This document shows, in pieces, positions 1 to 8,615 of a stretch of DNA of 64,000 bases. Location: positions 124,001-188,000 of the forward strand of contig NZ_BNBY01000010.1 in NCBI RefSeq assembly GCF_014656195.1, in the 5' to 3' direction. The position numbers and the translations under genes were made by a program. The notes under the pieces were generated by a model. It saw only the letters and a program-made list of their open reading frames with translations, did not search any database and was not told the origin of the DNA. Source of the DNA: Kitasatospora xanthocidica (GTDB lineage: Bacteria > Actinomycetota > Actinomycetes > Streptomycetales > Streptomycetaceae). Each line of letters starts with the position of its first letter. The first letter of the stretch is position 1.

Positions 1-2540
1 GACTGGTACTGGCCCGGCACCCAGCGGGAGATCTGGTCCGGCACGGCGCGCATCCAGTCGGACACCGCGACGACCGGGCCCTCGGAGCCCTGCAGCTTCT
101 GGGTGACGTACGGCACCCGCTGCGGCTCCTCGGGGTGCAGCAGGTTGAACTCCTCGGCCTCCACCGCGTCGCGGCGCAGCTCGTTCCAGGAGGTCGCGGA
201 CCAGACGTCGGCCTTGACGTTCCACTCCTCGGCCAGGATGCGCTGGGCCTCCAGGGCCCACGGCACGGCCACGCCGGAGGCGAGGATCTGGGCCGGGATC
301 TGGCCGGCGGTCGCCGGAGCGTACTTGTGCAGACCCTTGAGGATGCCCTCGACGTCCACGTTCTCGGGCTCGGCCGGCATCTTGATCGGCTCGTTGTAGA
401 CGGTCATGTAGTAGAACACGTCCTCGCCGTTCGGGTGTTCGGCGCTGGAGCCGTACATCCGGCGCAGACCGTCCTGGACGATGTGCGCGATCTCGAAGCC
501 GTACGCCGGGTCGTACGCGACGACGCCGGGGTTGGTCGAGGCCAGCAGGTGCGAGTGACCGTCGGCGTGCTGCAGGCCCTCACCGGTCAGGGTGGTGCGG
601 CCGGCGGTGGCGCCGATCACGAAGCCGCGGGCCAGCTGGTCGGCCATCTGCCAGAACTGGTCGCCGGTGCGCTGGAACCCGAACATCGAGTAGAAGACGT
701 ACACCGGGATCAGCGGCTCGCCGTGGGTGGCGTAGGCCGAGCCCGCGGCGATCAGCGAGGCGGTGCAGCCGGCCTCGGAGATGCCGTCGTGCAGCATCTG
801 GCCGGTCGGCGACTCCTTGTAGGCGAGGAGCAGGTCCCGGTCGACCGACTCGTAGGTCTGGCCGAGCGGGTTGTAGATCTTCGCCGACGGGAAGAGCGAG
901 TCCATGCCGAAGGTGCGGTACTCGTCGGGCGCGATCGGCACGAAGCGGTTGCCGATGCCCTTGTCCCGCATGAGGTCCTTGAGCACCCGGACGAACGCCA
1001 TGGTGGTGGCGATGGTCTGGTTGCCGGAACCCTTCTTGACCGCCTTGTACGCGTCGTCGCCGGGCAGTTCCAGCTGCCGCGGGCGGACCTTGCGGGTCGG
1101 CACGAAGCCGCCCAGGCCCTGCCGGCGGTCGTGCATGTACTGGATCTCTTCCGAGTTGCGGCCCGGGTGGTAGTAGGGCGGGTAGCCCTCGTCGAGCTGC
1201 TTGTCGGTGATCGGCAGGTGCAGCCGGTCGCGGAAGCGCTTCAGGTCCTCGACCGTCAGCTTCTTCATCTGGTGGGTGGCGTTGCGGCCCTCGAAGTTGG
1301 GGCCCAGCGTCCAGCCCTTGACGGTCTGGGCGAGGATGACCGTCGGCTGGCCCTTGTGCTCGCGGGCCGCCTTGAACGCCGCGTAGATCTTCTTGTGGTC
1401 GTGGCCGCCGCGACCCAGGTGCTGGATCTGCTGGTCGGTCATGCTCTCGACCATCTTGCGCAGGCGCAGGTCGGAACCGAAGAAGTGCTCGCGGATGTAC
1501 TCGCCGGACTCGGTGGCGTAGGTCTGGAACTGGCCGTCCACCGTGGTGTTCAGCTTGTTGACCAGGACGCCGTCGCGGTCCTGCGCGAGCAGCGGGTCCC
1601 AGCTGCGGTCCCAGATGAGCTTGATCACGTTCCAGCCGGCACCCCGGAACTGGGACTCCAGCTCCTGGATGATCTTGCCGTTGCCGCGGACCGGGCCGTC
1701 GAGGCGCTGCAGGTTGCAGTTGACCACGAAGGTCAGGTTGTCCAGGCCCTCGCGGGCGGCCAGGGACAGCTGGCCGAGCGACTCGGGCTCGTCCATCTCG
1801 CCGTCGCCCAGGAAGGCGTACACCTGGGAGTCGGAGGTGTCCTTGATGCCGCGGTGCTCCAGGTAGCGGTTCATCCGGGCCTGGTAGATCGCGCCGAGCG
1901 GGCCGAGGCCCATCGAGACGGTCGGGAACTCCCAGAAGTCCGGCATGAGCCGCGGGTGCGGGTAGCTGGAGAGGCCGTACGGGGCCTTCGACTTCTCCTG
2001 GCGGAACGCGTCGAGCTGCTGCTCGGTGAGTCGGTCCAGGAGGAAGGCGCGGGCGTAGATGCCGGGGGAGGCGTGACCCTGGAAGAAGATCTGGTCGCCG
2101 GACTCGCCCTCGGCGTCCTTGCCGCGGAAGAAGTAGTTGAAGCCGACGTCGTAGAGCGACGCGGAGGAGGCGAAGGTGGCGATGTGGCCACCCACGCCGA
2201 TGCCCGGGCGCTGCGCCCGGGAGACCATGACGGCCGCGTTCCACCGGGTCGCGTTGAGGATCTTGCGCTCGATCTCCTCGTTGCCGGGGAAGAACGGCTC
2301 GTCCTTAGTGGCGATGGTGTTGACGTAGTCCGTGCTGCGCATCTCGGGCACGGCGACACGCTTCTCGCGGGCGCGCTCGATCAGCCGCAGCATCAGGTAA
2401 CGGGCACGCTCACGCCCCCGCTCGTCGATGGCCGCATCGAGCGACTCCAGCCATTCCGCGGTCTCCTCGGGATCGAAGTCCGGGACCTGACTCGGAAGGC
2501 CGCCAATGATGATCGGGTTGCGATCGGATCCGGAAGCCAC
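1..2540 (-). CDS. aceE: Pyruvate dehydrogenase E1 component (homodimeric type), C-terminus cut by window edge
   Basis: This thiamine-diphosphate enzyme decarboxylates pyruvate and acetylates the lipoyl groups of the E2 core, linking glycolysis to acetyl-CoA. About 846 codons are visible; homologues are near 900 residues, so roughly the last 60-70 lie outside the window. The start is the GTG at 2540-2538, preceded by GAAGGA at a good distance. Typical AceE stretches can be read, including GGHIATFASSASLYDVGFN in the N-terminal third and NLQRLDGPVRGNGKIIQELE in the middle. The family normally works with separate E2 and E3 genes, none of which is here. The gene is transcribed away from the DUF3052 gene. 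Function is confident; the missing 3' end prevents checking the C-terminal domain. Confidence 0.96.
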   Translation of the reverse strand, partial: MASGSDRNPIIIGGLPSQVPDFDPEETAEWLESLDAAIDERGRERARYLMLRLIERAREKRVAVPEMRSTDYVNTIATKDEPFFPGNEEIERKILNATRWNAAVMVSRAQRPGIGVGGHIATFASSASLYDVGFNYFFRGKDAEGESGDQIFFQGHASPGIYARAFLLDRLTEQQLDAFRQEKSKAPYGLSSYPHPRLMPDFWEFPTVSMGLGPLGAIYQARMNRYLEHRGIKDTSDSQVYAFLGDGEMDEPESLGQLSLAAREGLDNLTFVVNCNLQRLDGPVRGNGKIIQELESQFRGAGWNVIKLIWDRSWDPLLAQDRDGVLVNKLNTTVDGQFQTYATESGEYIREHFFGSDLRLRKMVESMTDQQIQHLGRGGHDHKKIYAAFKAAREHKGQPTVILAQTVKGWTLGPNFEGRNATHQMKKLTVEDLKRFRDRLHLPITDKQLDEGYPPYYHPGRNSEEIQYMHDRRQGLGGFVPTRKVRPRQLELPGDDAYKAVKKGSGNQTIATTMAFVRVLKDLMRDKGIGNRFVPIAPDEYRTFGMDSLFPSAKIYNPLGQTYESVDRDLLLAYKESPTGQMLHDGISEAGCTASLIAAGSAYATHGEPLIPVYVFYSMFGFQRTGDQFWQMADQLARGFVIGATAGRTTLTGEGLQHADGHSHLLASTNPGVVAYDPAYGFEIAHIVQDGLRRMYGSSAEHPNGEDVFYYMTVYNEPIKMPAEPENVDVEGILKGLHKYAPATAGQIPAQILASGVAVPWALEAQRILAEEWNVKADVWSATSWNELRRDAVEAEEFNLLHPEEPQRVPYVTQKLQGSEGPVVAVSDWMRAVPDQISRWVPGQYQ

Positions 2541-3058
2541 GCTGTTCCTTCACTGTCGGTCGAAACTAGAGGTGTGTCGCGCCGCCTCCATCGTGCTACC
2601 GCGCTCGGAGATCCGTCATCTCTACCGATCGGTAACCGTTCCGCCTGGTGGACGGTCCGGTCTGGTGGTGAGCGGCGCGGGCGTCTTCGTCCGCTCCGCA
2701 CACCCCCGGGTGTTACGAAAAGAGGTGGTCCGACCTGGTGTCCCGTCCGCCCGATGGCGGGCGGCCGGGGTGAGGGCCAACAGGAGACTCTACGCCCGCG
2801 CACGCGCGGACCCCGAATGCCGTTCGCATCTCGGGCACGCGTACGGCCTGTGGGCCGGGACCACCCGAAGCATCGTTGTCCTACGCAGAGAAGGGCAAAT
2901 CGGTGTGATTCCCGACACGTGGAACCGGCGTGTCCCGTGCGACACGTCAACCTTTGGAGGGGATCGGGGGTCGGGTACTTGCGCGAACCGCCGCGCCCGT
3001 GTGGACTACGGCCACAGCCTCGGCATGGACGCCGAGCCGAATACTGGAGGTTATTCCC
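2541..3058. promoter_or_regulatory. Divergent intergenic region between aceE and the DUF3052 gene
   Basis: About 520 bases separate two divergent genes, and no convincing gene is visible inside. From 2914 to 2946 the hexamer GACACG or its complement CGTGTC occurs three times (2914, 2929 and 2941). This gives two nested inverted repeats a little over 100 bases before the DUF3052 start. They are a possible regulator site, but I cannot name the regulator. Confidence 0.35.
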
Positions 3059-3499
3059 GTGAGCGCGACCGCGGACCCCGCGGACAAGTCCAACCCGGCT
3101 ACCCGTCTCGGCTTCGAAGAGGGCCAGATCATCCAGGAGCTGGGGTACGACGAAGACACTGACCAGGACCTCCGCGAGGGCATCGAGGAGATCACCGGCG
3201 CGGATCTCGTCGACGAGGACTACGACGACGTCGCGGACGCCGTCCTGCTGTGGCACCGCGACGACGACGGGGACCTCACCGACTCCCTCGTCGACTCGCT
3301 GGAGTACCTCGCCGAGGGCGGCGTCATCTGGCTGATGACGCCCAAGACCGGGCGGGACGGCCACATCGAGGCCTCCGACATCAGCGACGCGGCCAAGACC
3401 GCGGGCCTCTCGCAGACCAGCTCGATCAACATCGTCAAGGACTGGGCGGCCACGCGACTCGCGACCAAGTCCACGGCGAAGCCGGGCGGCAAGCGCTGA
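3059..3499 (+). CDS. DUF3052 family protein
   Basis: A small acidic protein of 146 residues matching the actinobacterial DUF3052 family, which is commonly found beside aceE in Streptomyces. Function is unknown. The start is the GTG at 3059, seven bases after GGAGG in ACTGGAGG; longer frames reaching 2930 have no such ribosome site. The chain is rich in Asp and Glu over residues 20-90, with no signal peptide or membrane segment, so it should be cytosolic. The C-terminus is a short basic Lys/Gly tail. An 18-bp-stem terminator follows at once, so the gene looks monocistronic. The family call is good; no biochemical role can be inferred from sequence. Confidence 0.88.
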   Translation: MSATADPADKSNPATRLGFEEGQIIQELGYDEDTDQDLREGIEEITGADLVDEDYDDVADAVLLWHRDDDGDLTDSLVDSLEYLAEGGVIWLMTPKTGRDGHIEASDISDAAKTAGLSQTSSINIVKDWAATRLATKSTAKPGGKR

Positions 3500-3518
3500 A
3501 CGGGTTCTGAAGCCCCTC

Positions 3519-3557
3519 GCCGGGCCCCGTCGGAGTCTCACTCCGACGGGGCCCGGC
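3519..3557 (+). terminator. Strong intrinsic terminator after the DUF3052 gene
   Basis: Perfect 18-bp inverted repeat (3519-3536 and 3540-3557) with a 3-base loop, followed by GCTTTTGC. It lies 20 bases after the DUF3052 stop. Confidence 0.85.
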
Positions 3558-3741
3558 GCTTTTGCGGGCGGGGGGCTCTCGGGGCGGCCGGGGATTGCCT
3601 GGGGCTGCCCGGGGGCTCTCGGGGCGGTCGGGGTCGCCCGGAGTCGCCGGGGGTTACTCGGGTCGCTCGGGGCCGATCAGGGTCGCTCGGCGCGTTCGCC
3701 CAGGGCGAAAGGGGGCGGGCGCCCGGCCGGCCCGCCTCATC

Positions 3742-3755
3742 CGTTCGGCCGAACG
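3742..3755. promoter_or_regulatory. 14-bp palindrome in the peroxiredoxin upstream region
   Basis: CGTTCGGCCGAACG is a perfect palindrome 74 bases before the peroxiredoxin ATG, a plausible operator position. The rest of 3558-3829 is G-rich, with degenerate copies of a GGGGCTCTCGGGGCGG unit near 3570-3640 and no visible gene. Confidence 0.35.
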
Positions 3756-3829
3756 CCCGTGAACGAATGCGAGGATGTGGCCAGCCGCGCCCGCCGCGCG
3801 GCCCCGGTCGCGTCAGAAAGGTCCCCTCC

Positions 3830-4288
3830 ATGGCCGTCGAGGTCGGCACCCAGGCTCCGGACTTCGAGCTCAACAACCAGCACGGGGAGCCGGTCCGGCT
3901 CACCGACTTCCGCGGCGAGAAGAACGTCGTCCTGGTCTTCTACCCGTTCGCCTTCACCGGGGTCTGCACCGGCGAGCTGGGTGCGATCCAGCGCGAGCTG
4001 GCCGGGCTGCAGAACGACGACGTCCAGGTGCTCGGCCTCTCCTGCGACTCGCAGTTCTCCCAGCGGACCCTCGCCGACCGGGAGGGCCTGGAGTTCCCGC
4101 TGCTGGCCGACTTCTGGCCGCACGGCGAGGTCGCCCGGGCGTACGGCGTCCTGGACGAGGAGCGCGGCTGCCCGCTGCGCGGCACCTTCGTGATCGACCG
4201 GGCGGGCGCGGTGCGCTGGAGCGTCGTCAACGGCCTCCCGGACGCCCGGGACGAACAGGAGTACCTGAAGGTGCTCGCCGGGCTCTGA
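3830..4288 (+). CDS. Peroxiredoxin, AhpE/Bcp type
   Basis: A thiol peroxidase of 152 residues that should reduce H2O2, alkyl hydroperoxides or peroxynitrite. The thioredoxin-fold signature FTGVCTGEL contains the likely peroxidatic Cys46. Cys72 and a later Cys in RGCPLRG are candidates for the resolving partner. The start is the ATG at 3830, preceded by AGAAAGG; an in-frame extension to 3767 is unsupported. FTGVC places it near mycobacterial AhpE rather than tpx. There is no signal peptide, so it is cytosolic. It follows DUF3052 in the same direction but after a strong terminator and a 270-base gap, so it probably has its own promoter. The exact reductant cannot be read from sequence. Confidence 0.93.
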   Translation: MAVEVGTQAPDFELNNQHGEPVRLTDFRGEKNVVLVFYPFAFTGVCTGELGAIQRELAGLQNDDVQVLGLSCDSQFSQRTLADREGLEFPLLADFWPHGEVARAYGVLDEERGCPLRGTFVIDRAGAVRWSVVNGLPDARDEQEYLKVLAGL

Positions 4289-4607
4289 GGCCCCGCCCCG
4301 GCCGTTCGAGCCCTGTCCGGGCCGGCTCGGGCCCTGTCCGGGCCGGCTCGGACCTGGTCCGGCGCCGGTTCGGCCCGGTTCGGATCCGGTTCGTACGGCC
4401 CGGTTCGGTCCGGTCCGCGGGTCGGGCCCCGTCCGGCCGGGTGTCGAACGGCCGTGTCCGGCTCGAACCGCGCTGCGGACGGGAACCGCGTACTACGCTC
4501 GGGCCGTTGGCGGGGTGGGGTGCGGGAGTCGATCGGTCTCCCCGTGCCCCGGACCGCACCACCGGGGGCACCACCACAGGGCGTGCCTCCCGATTCTTGG
4601 AGGACAC
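4289..4607. repeat. GC-rich intergenic region with short tandem repeats
   Basis: About 320 bases without a gene. From about 4305 to 4355 the motif CCTGTCCGGGCCGGCTCGG is repeated in tandem with small changes, followed by degenerate GGTTCGG units to about 4410. The promoter and leader of the first TerD gene must lie in its 3' half; I see no clear promoter boxes. Confidence 0.5.
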
Positions 4608-5183
4608 GTGGGAGTCAGCCTCAGCAAGGGCGGCAACGTCTCGCTCACCAAGGAGGCCCCAGGGCTCACGGCCGTGGTCGTCGGGCTGGGCTGGGACGTC
4701 CGTACCACCACCGGCGCGGACTTCGACCTGGACGCCAGCGCACTGCTCTGCAACGCCCAGGGCAAGGTCGCCTCGGACGGCAACTTCGTCTTCTTCAACA
4801 ACCTGAAGAGCCCGGACGGCTCGGTCGAGCACACCGGTGACAACCTGACCGGTGAGGGCGAGGGCGACGACGAGGCGATCAAGGTCAACCTGGCCGGCGT
4901 CCCGGCGGACGTGGAGAAGATCGTCTTCCCGGTGTCGATCTACGACGCCGAGACCCGCGGCCAGAACTTCGGCCAGGTGCGCAACGCCTTCATCCGCGTG
5001 GTGAACCAGGCGGACAACGTGGAGCTCGCCCGCTACGACCTCTCCGAGGACGCCTCCACCGAGACCGCGATGGTCTTCGGCGAGCTGTACCGCAACGGCG
5101 GCGAGTGGAAGTTCCGCGCCATCGGCCAGGGCTACGCCTCCGGCCTGCGCGGCATCGCGCAGGACTTCGGCGTCAACGTCTGA
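4608..5183 (+). CDS. terD: TerD family stress protein (first copy)
   Basis: A 191-residue single-domain TerD protein. TerD proteins are cytosolic beta-sandwich, Ca2+-binding proteins linked to tellurite, oxidative and phage stress, acting with TerC-type membrane proteins. The N-terminus reads GVSLSKGGNVSLTKEAPGL, and the acidic motif FDLDASALLC at about residues 43-52 belongs to the metal-binding region. NFVFFNNLKSPDGSVEH and the closing GYASGLRGIAQDFGVNV are typical. The GTG at 4608 is chosen because TTGGAGGA lies just upstream; the ATG-led extension from 4515 has no such site. A 19-bp-stem terminator follows, and the second, very similar TerD begins about 300 bases later, so the pair looks like a tandem duplication. 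Confidence 0.95.
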   Translation: MGVSLSKGGNVSLTKEAPGLTAVVVGLGWDVRTTTGADFDLDASALLCNAQGKVASDGNFVFFNNLKSPDGSVEHTGDNLTGEGEGDDEAIKVNLAGVPADVEKIVFPVSIYDAETRGQNFGQVRNAFIRVVNQADNVELARYDLSEDASTETAMVFGELYRNGGEWKFRAIGQGYASGLRGIAQDFGVNV

Positions 5184-5213
5184 GTCCTCGCCGGCGCCCT
5201 GTGGCGCCGCTTC

Positions 5214-5254
5214 CCGGGGCGGCCCCGGACCTCCGAGGTCCGGGGCCGCCCCGG
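5214..5254 (+). terminator. Intrinsic terminator after the first TerD
   Basis: Perfect 19-bp inverted repeat (5214-5232 and 5236-5254) with a 3-base loop and no T tract, the usual form in streptomycetes. The following 5255-5487 holds no gene, only GC-rich sequence and the leader of the second TerD. Confidence 0.8.
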
Positions 5255-5487
5255 TTCCGTACGGGCGCGGGCGCGGCTGTCGGCGCCGTCGTCGGGCGGT
5301 CGTCGCTCGGGCGGTCGTACGGACGGGCGCGGGTCGGTCGGGGGTTCGTCGGACCCGGTGCCGCGGGGGCCCGTCACGCTGCGAGGATGTGAGTTCAGGA
5401 AGTTCAGCCGACCAAAGCCGGTCGGCCGGGGCCGTGGGGGACTACACCTTTAAGGCGCCCCGGGAGAAGCAAGGGAGGAAGAACGTC

Positions 5488-6066
5488 ATGGTGGTCACGC
5501 TCGCGAAGGGCGGCAACGTCTCGCTCACCAAGGCCGCGCCGAACCTGACGCAGGTCCAGATCGGCCTCGGCTGGTCCGCCCGTTCGACCACGGGCGCCCC
5601 GTTCGACCTCGACGCGAGCGCCCTGCTCTGCGGTGGGGGGCGGGTGCTCGGTGACGAGTACTTCGTCTTCTACAACAACCTCAAGAGCCCCGAGGGCTCG
5701 GTGGAGCACCAGGGCGACAACCTCACCGGGGGCGACGACACGGGTGACGACGAGGTGGTCCTGGTCAACCTGGACCTCGTCCCGGCCCAGGCCGACAAGG
5801 TGATCTTCGCGGTGTCGATCTACGACGCCGAGGCGCGGCTGCAGAACTTCGGTCAGGTCCGCAACGCCTACATCCGGGTCGTCAACTCGGTCGACGGCCA
5901 GGAGATCGCCCGCTACGACCTGTCCGAGGACGCGTCCAGCGAGACGGCGATGATTTTCGGCGAGCTGTACCGCTACGCGGGCGAGTGGAAGTTCCGCGCG
6001 GTGGGCCAGGGGTACGCCTCCGGCCTGCGCGGTATCGCGCTCGACTTCGGTGTGAACGTACAGTAA
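5488..6066 (+). CDS. terD: TerD family stress protein (second copy)
   Basis: A 192-residue TerD paralogue closely resembling the upstream copy. It shares LAKGGNVSLTKAAPNL, FDLDASALLC, NNLKSPEGSVEH and the GYASGLRGIALDFGVNV ending. The start is the ATG at 5488, behind AAGGGAGGAA. Differences from the first copy cluster in the loop after the acidic motif (GGGRVLGDEYF replaces the NAQGKVASDGNF region) and in the Asp-rich insertion GGDDTGDDE, so the two may differ in metal affinity. A 12-bp inverted repeat and then the DUF475/TerC gene follow in the same direction, so the protein probably functions with that membrane protein. No signal peptide is present. Family call very secure; the physiological trigger is unknown. 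Confidence 0.95.
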   Translation: MVVTLAKGGNVSLTKAAPNLTQVQIGLGWSARSTTGAPFDLDASALLCGGGRVLGDEYFVFYNNLKSPEGSVEHQGDNLTGGDDTGDDEVVLVNLDLVPAQADKVIFAVSIYDAEARLQNFGQVRNAYIRVVNSVDGQEIARYDLSEDASSETAMIFGELYRYAGEWKFRAVGQGYASGLRGIALDFGVNVQ

Positions 6067-6128
6067 GGGCGGAAATCGGACCATCGCACCCGACCCGATC
6101 ATGAGAACTGAGGGCAGTGCGGGGGAGA

Positions 6129-6153
6129 CCTGACCGGGCCCGGCCCGGTCAGG
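6129..6153 (+). terminator. Hairpin between the second TerD and the TerC-type gene
   Basis: Perfect 12-bp inverted repeat (6129-6140 and 6142-6153) around a single base, 60 bases before the TerC-type start. It could be a TerD terminator or a structured leader of the next gene. Confidence 0.55.
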
Positions 6154-6212
6154 GCGTCTCGGGGACGAGGCCGCCCCCGGCACGGCCAGAACCCGAAAGG
6201 TAGCCAACTCCC

Positions 6213-7307
6213 GTGTTCCTCCGCACATTCGGCTGGTCGTTCGCGATCACCGCCATCGGCCTGGTCGCGGCCGGACTGCTCTGGGGAGCCCAAGGCTTCG
6301 GCATCGTGCTGATCCTCTCCATCCTGGAGATCTCCCTGTCGTTCGACAACGCGGTGGTCAACGCCACGGTGTTGAAGCGGATGAACCCGTACTGGCAGAA
6401 GATCTTCCTGACCGTCGGCGTGCTCATCGCCGTCTTCGGCATGCGCCTGGTCTTCCCGCTGCTGGTCGTCGGCCTCACCGCGAAGCTCAACCCCGCGACG
6501 GTCATCGACCTCGCGCTCCACTCCGACAAGACCCACGACGGCCTGACCTACGGCCAGTACCTGGAGGCGGCCAACCCGGCCATCGCGGCCTTCGGTGGCG
6601 TCTTCCTGCTGATGATCTTCCTGGACTTCGTGTTCGAGGAGAAGGACTACAACTGGCTGGCCTGGATCGAGCGCCCGCTGGAGAAGGTCGGCAAGCTGGA
6701 GGCCTTCTCCTCCGTCGTCGCCCTGGTCGCGCTGCTGCTGGCCTCCAACTTCTTCGCCGGCGAGCACGCCGAGACCGTCCTGCTCGCGGGCGTCCTCGGC
6801 CTGGTCACCTACCTCATCGTCGGCGGCCTCTCCTCGATCTTCGAGTCGGGCCTGGAGGCCGAGGAGGAGCGCGAGGAGGAGGCCGAGAAGTCCGGCAAGT
6901 CGATCCTCCAGGTCGGCGGCAAGGCGGCGTTCTTCCTGTTCCTCTACCTGGAGGTCCTGGACGCGTCGTTCTCCTTCGACGGCGTGGTCGGCGCGTTCGC
7001 CATCTCCAGCGACATCTTCCAGATCACCCTGGGCCTCGGCATCGGCGCGATGTACATCCGCTCGCTGACCGTCTTCCTGGTCCGCAAGGGCACCCTGGAC
7101 GACTACGTCTACCTGGAGCACGGCGCGCACTACGCGATCGGCGCGCTGTCGGTCATCCTGCTGGTCGGGATCAAGTACCACATCCCGGAGATCGTCACCG
7201 GCCTGATCGGCGTCGCCTTCATCGGGCTCGCGCTCGGCTCGTCGATCATCCGCAACCGGCGCGAGGGCGCGGACGAGGAACCGGAGCTGGTCGGCAGCGG
7301 CAAGTAG
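6213..7307 (+). CDS. DUF475/TerC-type integral membrane protein
   Basis: A 364-residue polytopic membrane protein of the TerC superfamily, DUF475 branch. TerC-like proteins sit in the cytoplasmic membrane with TerD proteins, and several family members export Mn2+. The two signature motifs are present: LEISLSFDNAVVNA in the second helix and DASFSFDGVVGAFAISS in the C-terminal half, both with the conserved membrane Asp. An acidic cytosolic loop (EAEEEREEEAEK) separates the two halves, and the C-terminus is charged. The GTG at 6213 is chosen with AAAGG upstream; there is no earlier in-frame start. It follows two TerD genes in the same orientation, and a bidirectional terminator closes the unit. 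Tellurite resistance itself is not implied. Confidence 0.92.
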   Translation: MFLRTFGWSFAITAIGLVAAGLLWGAQGFGIVLILSILEISLSFDNAVVNATVLKRMNPYWQKIFLTVGVLIAVFGMRLVFPLLVVGLTAKLNPATVIDLALHSDKTHDGLTYGQYLEAANPAIAAFGGVFLLMIFLDFVFEEKDYNWLAWIERPLEKVGKLEAFSSVVALVALLLASNFFAGEHAETVLLAGVLGLVTYLIVGGLSSIFESGLEAEEEREEEAEKSGKSILQVGGKAAFFLFLYLEVLDASFSFDGVVGAFAISSDIFQITLGLGIGAMYIRSLTVFLVRKGTLDDYVYLEHGAHYAIGALSVILLVGIKYHIPEIVTGLIGVAFIGLALGSSIIRNRREGADEEPELVGSGK

Positions 7308-7317
7308 TCCGCCCGGC

Positions 7318-7365
7318 ACACGAAACGGCCGCCTCCGGGGTTTCCCGGGGGCGGCCGTTTCGTGT
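7318..7365. terminator. Bidirectional terminator between convergent TerC-type and DUF2637 genes
   Basis: A 16-bp perfect inverted repeat (7318-7333 and 7350-7365) around an inner CCGGGG/CCCGGG stem, lying between two convergent genes, so it can serve both. Confidence 0.85.
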
Positions 7366-7400
7366 GTCCTGCGGGCGGCGCGGGGGCGCCGACGGCGTGG

Positions 7401-8615
7401 TCAGCCGAGCTGCTGCTCGATCGCGCGCAGCTTGCGCTCCAGCGAGTCCAGCTTCGGCATCGACAGGGTGTCGTCGTCGGCCGTCAGGTCGATCGCCGAG
7501 CCGCGCCGGGACGAACCGGTGGAGTCGGACGACGAGGACGAGGAGGACGAGTAGGACGACGAGGAGTACGTGGACGAGTACGAGGAGGAGGAAGCGGAGG
7601 AGGCCGACGGCGAGGAGTACGTCGAGGGCGAGGAGTAGGACGAGGAGTACGAGGAGCCGACGGCGGCGCGGGGGCGGCGGCCGGGGTCCAGCGCGGCGGG
7701 CTCGTAGGAGGAGCCGGAGGCCGTCGAGGTGGCGTCGGTCTCCGCGGCTGGGGCAGGCTCCGTAGCGCTCGGGCCGTCTCCGGCAGCCGTCAGCGCGGGC
7801 ACCTGGCGGCCGCCCCGGGCCCGGGCGAGCATGCCGCCGCCCTGGCGGGAGATGGCCTTCAGCTCGGCGCGCTCGCGCCGGTCGGCGGTGCGGGCGCGGA
7901 CCTTGGCGTCCAGCTTCGCCTGGCGCTCCTCGCGCACCTCCTCGACCGCCTCGTCCAGGCTGCGGACGTTCTCCAGCAGCATCAGCGACCAGGCCGCGTA
8001 GGTCTCGCGCGGGGCGCGCAGCCAGCGGACGATGCGGATCTGCGGCAGCGGGCGGGGCACCAGGCCCTGCTCGCGCAGCGCGGCCTTGCGGGTCTGCTTC
8101 AGCGCCCGGTCGAACAGGATCGCCGCCGAGATCGACATGCCGGAGAAGAACTGCGGGGCGCCGGCGTGGCCGAAGCCGCGCGGGGCGTGCACCCAGTTGA
8201 ACCAGGCCGAGGCGATCGCGAACACCCAGACCAGCAGGCGGGAACCGAGCGCGGCGTCACCGTGGCTGGCCTCGCGGACGGCGAGCACCGAGCAGAACAT
8301 CGCGGCGCCGTCCAGGCCGAACGGGACGAGGTACTCCCAGCCGTCGGACAGGCCCAGGTTCTCCTTGCCGAAGCCGACCAGGCCGTGGAAGGAGAGCGCG
8401 GCGGCGACACCGGCGCAGCAGAACAGCAGCGTGTACGAGGAGATGCCGTAGATCATCTCCTTGCGGCGGCGGCGCTCCTCGCTGCGCTCCCAGGAGTCGG
8501 TGGCCTCGTCCGTCTTCGAGCTCTTGAAACGCAGCGTCGCCATCAGGACGGCGACGAACAGCAGGGCTGCGCCGCCGACGACGGTCCAGACCAGCTGTAT
8601 GGAGGTCAGGTTCAT
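7401..8615 (-). CDS. DUF2637 membrane protein with Ser/Tyr-rich C-terminal tail
   Basis: A 404-residue protein starting at the ATG 8615 (MNLTSIQLVWTVVGGAALLF). Four hydrophobic segments lie in roughly the first 200 residues, with a charged region after the first, matching DUF2637, an actinobacterial family that includes plasmid-spread SpdB-like proteins. A central region of about residues 200-290 is rich in Arg, Glu and Ala and may form a coiled coil. It is followed by a tail of about 60 residues made almost only of Ser, Tyr, Pro and Thr, then a short amphipathic end. It sits inside the Ter locus, divergent from the TerA-like gene, so it may anchor Ter proteins at the membrane. That is inference; the family has no settled function. 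Confidence 0.82.
   Translation of the reverse strand: MNLTSIQLVWTVVGGAALLFVAVLMATLRFKSSKTDEATDSWERSEERRRRKEMIYGISSYTLLFCCAGVAAALSFHGLVGFGKENLGLSDGWEYLVPFGLDGAAMFCSVLAVREASHGDAALGSRLLVWVFAIASAWFNWVHAPRGFGHAGAPQFFSGMSISAAILFDRALKQTRKAALREQGLVPRPLPQIRIVRWLRAPRETYAAWSLMLLENVRSLDEAVEEVREERQAKLDAKVRARTADRRERAELKAISRQGGGMLARARGGRQVPALTAAGDGPSATEPAPAAETDATSTASGSSYEPAALDPGRRPRAAVGSSYSSSYSSPSTYSSPSASSASSSSYSSTYSSSSYSSSSSSSSDSTGSSRRGSAIDLTADDDTLSMPKLDSLERKLRAIEQQLG

Noticed and set aside
135..3062. 975-residue open frame on the plus strand
   Set aside because: It is antisense to aceE and continues through the divergent promoter; composition is Arg/Val/Gly noise typical of GC-rich shadows, while the minus strand reads a clear AceE.
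6067..6212. Possible manganese riboswitch before the TerC-type gene (GGAGACCT present)
   Set aside because: The GGGGAGTAGC strand of the aptamer is missing and the region folds as a simple 12-bp hairpin.
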